NCBI GenBank assembly: GCA_020636745.1
Contig: JACJXH010000002.1
Span: 620,001 to 684,000, forward strand
Source: Lentimicrobiaceae bacterium
Lineage (GTDB): Bacteria > Bacteroidota > Bacteroidia > Bacteroidales > Lentimicrobiaceae
Reading direction: 5' to 3'
DNA length: 64,000 nucleotides
In this document: positions 59,538 through 64,000 of the stretch, piece after piece
Layout of the letters: each line of letters starts with the position of its first letter
Position numbering within the stretch: position 1 is the first letter of the stretch
The notes under the pieces: model-generated
Told to the model about the DNA's origin: nothing
The model's input: the letters and a program-made list of their open reading frames with translations, nothing else
Databases searched by the model: none
Translations under genes and position numbers: made by a program

Positions 59538-61022
59538 TTATTCAAATTTTAAGTTACGGATGTAGAAAGTGCCGTCTATTGCATGGCCTGAGCCCCCGAT
59601 TGCAAGACCCACCAGGTCAAGATCTGTGCGTGTTTTTGGTGTTCCTACTCCTGAGGTTGGTGATTCCAGCTGGAAAGTATAAGTTTTCCATTCGTCAGTT
59701 ACCACATCTGCCAGGTTCACATCATATTGTACCCAGCTTGTCCAGAATTCCTGTGTCTGACTGGCATCGGCAATCCATAATGAAATGTTCTTGGTTAAGC
59801 CACCTTCGCTATATGTATTGGAACTTGGAACATACACATCAATGGAAACCGTAGTGAAATTGTCAAACTGACAGTCATAAGCCAACTGAAATTTCAGGTC
59901 GGGGTACATTTCAGTGCTTCTCTGGTATTGACCAACTTTTGGATTGGCAGCATTGGCAGGGTCGTCAACGCCAACAGTAAGAACTACAGCTGAAGTAGTA
60001 GGTACAAGTTCCTGAACATTGGCCGCATCAGCTGCTGCAAATGTATTGAACATGGCTGTTGGAGTAAAGTCAGGTAAATCTTCGCCAAATGGAATTTCTT
60101 CTTCAACTACTGCAGGTTCAAGAGCAGGGTTAGAATAGGAAGCATAGGAGAAGTCCCAGTAAACACCTTCCCACTGGTAAGAGATGATCATCAGGTCATA
60201 ACCGGTTTTCTGTTCAATGGAAATTTTGAATGTTCTGCTATCAGGCAAGGTAGCTGATTCTCCCGTGGTGGTGATTTTTGCCAATCCCATCCAGGCACCT
60301 TTTCCAATCAGGGTAACTTCATTGGTGGTAGGTTCGTAGGTGTAAGCATGCGTACCACTCAGCAATGAACTTACATCATCGCCATTGGCATTGATCATAT
60401 TGGCTGCTGTTGCTTCAAAACAAGTGCCAATTACAGGAGTTCCGTCAAACATCAAATCTTCGCCCCAGAATGAGCCTTTGTCGTCAAATACAAAAGAACC
60501 GTCGCGGTTGAAGGTAAAGGTGTGGTAGTAAATACATGGCCTGATGCCTGTATTGTCGAGTGACCACCATGAACGGGCAGCTTCGGCACTTGGGCCTACT
60601 CCCATACATGTGCCTTCTCTGAAAAGTTTCCAGGTTTTTGAAGTTTCACCAGCCAGCAATGCCAGCGCTGAATTAGGATCTCTTATCTCTATGGTTTGCG
60701 TAAAGTTTGCAGTGGCATTGGCCGAATTTTTCGCTGTAAGCACAACTTCAAATGTCCCGGCTGTCGCATAAACATGTGTCGGGTTTTGTTCTGTTGATGT
60801 TTGTCCGTCGCCAAAATTCCAGCTGTAAGAAGTGGCATTTTGTGAGTAGTTGGTAAAGACTACTTCCAGAAAATTAGTTGTACCGACTGCGTACTGAAAA
60901 CTGGCAATTGGATTTTGAACCGGATCTTCCTTGTCATCTTTACATGATGAGAATGTAACGAGTGAAAGAACTCCGATGGTGAGGAGAAATTTTGCTCCCC
61001 ATTGTGAAAATCTGTTTTTCAT
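59538..61022 (-). CDS. PKD-domain surface glycan-binding lipoprotein
   Basis: A 494-residue lipoprotein. I start at ATG 61022, giving MKNRFSQWGAKFLLTIGVLS followed by LVTFSSC, a signal peptide with lipobox; the TTG frame from 61076 adds an implausible leader. A PKD domain follows (FTNYSQNATSYSWNFGDGQT, THVYATAGTFEVVLTAKNSA). The middle section is a lipocalin-like or beta-rich region with TSKTWKLFREGTCMGVGPSA and a WSLDNTGIRPCIYYHTFTFN stretch. The C-terminal ~150 residues look like a carbohydrate-binding jellyroll (FTTVSIDVYVPSSNTYSEGG, TYTFQLESPTSGVGT). PKD proteins at this position bind laminarin-type glucans in marine Bacteroidota loci; that role is inferred. Confidence 0.85.
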   Translation of the reverse strand: MKNRFSQWGAKFLLTIGVLSLVTFSSCKDDKEDPVQNPIASFQYAVGTTNFLEVVFTNYSQNATSYSWNFGDGQTSTEQNPTHVYATAGTFEVVLTAKNSANATANFTQTIEIRDPNSALALLAGETSKTWKLFREGTCMGVGPSAEAARSWWSLDNTGIRPCIYYHTFTFNRDGSFVFDDKGSFWGEDLMFDGTPVIGTCFEATAANMINANGDDVSSLLSGTHAYTYEPTTNEVTLIGKGAWMGLAKITTTGESATLPDSRTFKISIEQKTGYDLMIISYQWEGVYWDFSYASYSNPALEPAVVEEEIPFGEDLPDFTPTAMFNTFAAADAANVQELVPTTSAVVLTVGVDDPANAANPKVGQYQRSTEMYPDLKFQLAYDCQFDNFTTVSIDVYVPSSNTYSEGGLTKNISLWIADASQTQEFWTSWVQYDVNLADVVTDEWKTYTFQLESPTSGVGTPKTRTDLDLVGLAIGGSGHAIDGTFYIRNLKFE

Positions 61023-61191
61023 TTGTTGGTGTGTTTGGTGAATAATTAATGTTGATGTTGGTAATGTGTTAAACAATTAATATGGTATTTAAGTTAATGT
61101 TTCCTTTGCAAAATCCTGTTTTTATTTTTTTTCTTCAAGTGTCGGAGTCGTTATAAAGTAGTTGCTTGTGTATGGTGGACACTAAGTAGGG

Positions 61192-61199
61192 CAAATATA
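61192..61199 (-). promoter_or_regulatory. Candidate -7 box of the PUL operon
   Basis: The minus strand reads TATATTTG, an exact TAnnTTTG match, about 170 bases upstream of the PKD gene start. No -33 TTTG is seen at the expected distance, which would suit an activator-dependent promoter. Confidence 0.4.
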
Positions 61200-61347
61200 T
61201 ATCCGTAATTAGATTTCCGGTCTTTTTTTTACACATCAACTATTCATCATGGTATAATTTATATTACATCAATACTACATCAAAGAGGATATAAATATCA
61301 TTAAAACAGTATGATAGATTGATATAGCAGTAAATTAGCCTATTCAT

Positions 61348-61368
61348 CAAAGGCAATATTTGCCTTTG
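61348..61368. repeat. 21-base perfect palindrome
   Basis: CAAAGGCAA (61348-61356), a TAT centre, then TTGCCTTTG (61360-61368). It may be an operator or a terminator stem for the sensor gene, though no T run follows on the minus strand. Confidence 0.55.
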
Positions 61369-61584
61369 CTACCGGAAGTTGATTGATTTCAACTTTTAAA
61401 ATGCAAAATCAGGGAAGACGGGCTTAGTTAGAGAAGGCAGTAGTGTCCATCATGCTTTAATTTTTGCATCATTGTAATGGGCAGTTCACATGTAATAAAA
61501 GGTTGGTTCAAGGCATGTGGTTGCAGAGCCCGGATGAAAATGACTGATTGCAGGTGGAAGAAAAATGCTTTGCTTTGAAATGTC

Positions 61585-64000
61585 TTAAAACGACAAAATA
61601 AAATCAATCAGGTTAACATTATGGTCAAGCCTGAGTTTCTTTCTTAAGCGATACCGGCTGATTTCAAGTCCCCTGACAGAAATGTTCATCAATGGGGCTA
61701 TTTCCTTTGATGTAAGGTTCATCCTCAGGTATGCGCACAATCTGAGCTCCTTGGGTGATAAATCAGGATATACCTCTTTTAATCTGGAAATAAAGTCCTG
61801 ATGTACATCATCAAAATAAGAATCGAATGCTTCCTGATGTTTTTCGTTGCTTAATTCCTTGTTGATTTTTTTGATAAAGGACGAAAGTTGATGCTTCAAT
61901 TCAGGGTGGCCCGAAGATTTCTGCACCAAGTCAGATATTTGCAATTTAAGGTTGGTCAGGAATTTGTTTTTTTGAAGAAGACTCAGGGTAGAATTGGCCA
62001 ACTCTTTATTCTTGTGAGTCATTTCATTCTGCAAGGTTACATTGCGTAATTTTATAATCTCTTTTTCCTGTATCAGCGCCTGCTCTCTGAACTCTGTGGC
62101 CTGGCTGGCCAGTTCTTTCTCATGCTTCAACAGTTCGTTGGCTTTGGCTCTTTCAATTCTTTTTTTCTGGTAGTAAAGATTGCCAATCAGTAAAATTATA
62201 AAGAACAAGGTATAAATGCCATAAGCGATACCCGAGCGGTGAAATGGTGGCTTTATTTTAAACGAATAACTACTTATTCGACCTGTTGAACGATAGGAAT
62301 TCATGGCTCTTACCTCAAATGTGTAAATGCCTTCTCTCAGGTTTGTATATTCTTTGAAGCTGCTTTTTTCCCAGTCCGACCAGTTTTTTTCAAAGCCTAG
62401 TAATCTGTAAGAGTAGAGTGTTCCGTTTTTGGCTTCAAAGCGCGGACAGGCGAAAGTAAACTGAACGGAATTGTTTTTATACAACTGCTCGGTTTCATAA
62501 TGATCGTCAGGCTTTTGCGAATCATCTGCAATGCTGAGTGGTGGATTTAGTATTGAGACCGGATAATTGGTTTTGCCAAATTTCACCTCCCTGATATAAA
62601 CAGGTTCCGAAAGGCGGTAGTCTGTTGTAAATTCAGGATTGTAGTGGATAAGCCCGTTTTGTGAACCAATATAAATGTTTTGCTCGTCGTAAAGATAAAT
62701 ACTCTCGAATGTTGGAATCAATGATTTGTTTATGGGGTAGAAGGGGGATTCTATGTTATTAAAGCTTCCATCTTCCATAAGCCTGTATACGCCTGTTTTA
62801 TAGATTGAAAAATACCATAGATTGCCTGCTTTATCTTTTGTAATTTCACTGATATAGGGCTGGTTTTTAAAAATCTCGTTGTAGTTTCCTTGTTTTACAA
62901 ACTTTTGTCGTGTCTTGTTAAAAGCGTAAAACCCTTCTTTGGTGGTAATAAGTATTTCTTTGTCAATCTTATTTAGGTTGTAAGGGAACTCATCGGGCAA
63001 CCCATGGCCTTTATTGTAAAGCACAACTTTGCTGATACCCGTAAGATCTTTTTTGAGTTCAAGATGAAACAATCCTTTGTATCCGTGAGCCATCCATAAA
63101 CTTCCGTCTTCATCCTGCTCAAGAAAACGGCATGATTCATTAAACCCCATGATTTTTTGACGGACTTTCCACGATTGTTTGTCACGCACAAGAATAAAAA
63201 TGCCTTCGTATGTGCCAGCAATCAAGGTGTCGCTTTGCCCATTATATTCCATTATATTCCAGAAACCGGTAATGTCTGTTATTTTTATTGCCTGGTTTTC
63301 ATCAATTAAAAAGCATCCGTAATTATGTCCGCAAAATAGTTTGCCATCTATAATTTTAAGCGACCAAACCTGCCCCTCAGTGCCTTTAATCAGATGAAAT
63401 TTGCTGTCGATAGAGCTGTTTGTCAAATGGTTGAGTTTCATATGATAGAGCCCCTGGTTTGTGCCAACAAAAAGTTTTCCCTGATATTCAATGGCACAGT
63501 AAGTGCTCTCAATGTTGTAGTTGTAGTTGATAATACTAAGAGGCGAGTTTAATTCAACATAGTCAATTCCGTTGTCGAGGCCAATCCACAGGTTGTGGCG
63601 CTTGTCTTCAAAAAGGCTTAATACAGTGTTGTTCTCCAGTCCTTTTTGTCTGTTCAGGTGCTGATAAACAATGCCTTTGCTGTTGGTGATATAAATTCCG
63701 TTGCGAATGGTCCCAAATGCAAAAAATCCGTTTGACAGTTTAATGCCTGTGTATAAAATATTGTCGGAAAGTTCTTTGTTAAGGGTTGTTTCCCAGGGCG
63801 TAAGCGTGTTGTTGCGGAGTAAAAAAATGCCATTGTTAAAAGTACCCACCAGGTATTCATCGTCATTTAAGGCCAGTATACATCTTACTTCTTCGCGCAT
63901 AAAGGTAGGATGATTGCTGATAAATTTTAATCCCGAAGGGGCCACCTCAAAAAGTCCGTACTCCTTGTCAACGACCAGCAGTTTCTTATCTACCAGAAAG
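61585..64000 (-). CDS. Propeller/Y_Y_Y sensor with LuxR-type HTH (PUL regulator), 5' end cut
   Basis: At least 804 residues; the frame stays open to the window end, so the apparent GTG start at 63945 is internal (FLVDKKLLVVDKEYGLFEV precedes it). The N-terminal part has beta-propeller repeats of the two-component-regulator type (DDEYLVGTFNNGIFLLRN, HNLWIGLDNGIDYVEL, YQGKLFVGTNQGLYHM). A Y_Y_Y module follows (LYSYRLLGFEKNWSDWEKSS, YTFEVRAMNS). Next come one transmembrane helix (GIAYGIYTLFFIILLIGNLY), a long coiled coil, and a C-terminal LuxR/GerE-like HTH (YPDLSPKELRLCAYLRMNLT, SKEIAPLMNISVRGLEISRY). It has no kinase or receiver domain. It probably senses a glycan in the periplasm and activates the locus downstream. 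Confidence 0.9.
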   Translation of the reverse strand, partial: FLVDKKLLVVDKEYGLFEVAPSGLKFISNHPTFMREEVRCILALNDDEYLVGTFNNGIFLLRNNTLTPWETTLNKELSDNILYTGIKLSNGFFAFGTIRNGIYITNSKGIVYQHLNRQKGLENNTVLSLFEDKRHNLWIGLDNGIDYVELNSPLSIINYNYNIESTYCAIEYQGKLFVGTNQGLYHMKLNHLTNSSIDSKFHLIKGTEGQVWSLKIIDGKLFCGHNYGCFLIDENQAIKITDITGFWNIMEYNGQSDTLIAGTYEGIFILVRDKQSWKVRQKIMGFNESCRFLEQDEDGSLWMAHGYKGLFHLELKKDLTGISKVVLYNKGHGLPDEFPYNLNKIDKEILITTKEGFYAFNKTRQKFVKQGNYNEIFKNQPYISEITKDKAGNLWYFSIYKTGVYRLMEDGSFNNIESPFYPINKSLIPTFESIYLYDEQNIYIGSQNGLIHYNPEFTTDYRLSEPVYIREVKFGKTNYPVSILNPPLSIADDSQKPDDHYETEQLYKNNSVQFTFACPRFEAKNGTLYSYRLLGFEKNWSDWEKSSFKEYTNLREGIYTFEVRAMNSYRSTGRISSYSFKIKPPFHRSGIAYGIYTLFFIILLIGNLYYQKKRIERAKANELLKHEKELASQATEFREQALIQEKEIIKLRNVTLQNEMTHKNKELANSTLSLLQKNKFLTNLKLQISDLVQKSSGHPELKHQLSSFIKKINKELSNEKHQEAFDSYFDDVHQDFISRLKEVYPDLSPKELRLCAYLRMNLTSKEIAPLMNISVRGLEISRYRLRKKLRLDHNVNLIDFILSF

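Larger units (their letters stand above)
61170..61455. repeat. Inverted pair of 15-base words
   Basis: GTATGGTGGACACTA (61170-61184) and TAGTGTCCATCATGC (61441-61455), whose reverse complement is GCATGATGGACACTA, match at 13 of 15 positions. The first lies directly beside the candidate -7 box. They are candidate operator half-sites for the locus regulator. Confidence 0.5.
61023..61584. other. Regulatory gap between the PUL sensor gene and the PUL operon
   Basis: About 560 bases without a gene. They hold the -7 box at 61192-61199, a pair of inverted 15-base words (61170-61184 and 61441-61455) and a 21-base palindrome (61348-61368). The rest is AT-rich. Since the sensor gene ends at 61585 and is on the same strand, a terminator for it and the operon promoter should both be here. 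Confidence 0.55.

Noticed and set aside
1..64000. tRNA, rRNA, insertion sequences or prophage genes
   Set aside because: Reading the intergenic regions and translations showed no cloverleaf, rRNA segment, transposase, integrase or phage structural gene.

Overview
This window is chromosomal DNA from a member of the Bacteroidota. The evidence is a GldB lipoprotein, a type IX secretion C-terminal domain on a secreted peptidase, PorT-like barrels, a SusC/SusD pair, a TonB receptor with a carboxypeptidase-like N-terminal domain, DUF4249 and DUF2795 proteins, and promoter-like TAnnTTTG boxes in place of E. coli-type -10 boxes. I cannot fix the genus. No rRNA, tRNA, CRISPR array, transposase, integrase or phage gene was recognised.

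Layout. (1) 1-17085 is mostly housekeeping: the end of an AI-2E-type transporter, frr and pyrH, an M28 peptidase, secA, a DUF2795 protein, a PduO-type cobalamin adenosyltransferase, an orphan ABC ATPase, a methyltransferase, YifB/ComM, DUF1289, gldB, two PorT-like barrels and nadE. (2) 17138-24185 holds an orphan FtsX/MacB-type permease, a NifU-Mrp Fe-S pair, an unknown multi-pass membrane protein and an ABC-F ATPase. (3) 24487-30833 is a tight plus-strand operon of four cell-envelope genes: an unknown secreted protein, a TonB receptor with an STN domain, a DUF4249 lipoprotein and an MG2-like protein. (4) 30915-41114 is the least ordinary stretch. A sigma-factor-like gene overlaps a single-pass membrane protein with an anti-sigma-type zinc motif. 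This pair is divergent from an exported TPR-CHAT (caspase-like) peptidase. Three unknown secreted proteins follow, two of them apparently distant paralogues, and then a lipoprotein trypsin-like protease. (5) 41132-49758 returns to housekeeping: an alkyltransferase-like protein, trmB, an HU/SPOR protein, kdsB, a deoxynucleoside kinase, a GH3-type acyl-adenylase, ispE, an LptF/G permease and tgt. (6) 49949-64000 is a polysaccharide utilisation locus on the minus strand: a propeller/Y_Y_Y/LuxR-HTH sensor (cut by the window end), a PKD surface lipoprotein, a GH16 lipoprotein, SusC, SusD, a second GH16 and a GH3 beta-glucosidase. This set fits a beta-1,3-glucan (laminarin-type) substrate.

How the genes work together. 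In the polysaccharide locus the outer enzymes cut a glucan at the surface, SusCD imports the pieces, GH3 finishes them, and the sensor probably responds to the glycan. In region 4 the arrangement suggests that a sigma/anti-sigma-like pair controls, or is controlled by, an envelope-located caspase-like protease. That link is inferred from gene order only and is the best candidate here for an undescribed system.

Limits. Functions come from reading the translations by eye. No database search, signal-peptide predictor or structure prediction was run. Promoter and terminator calls are pattern matches.
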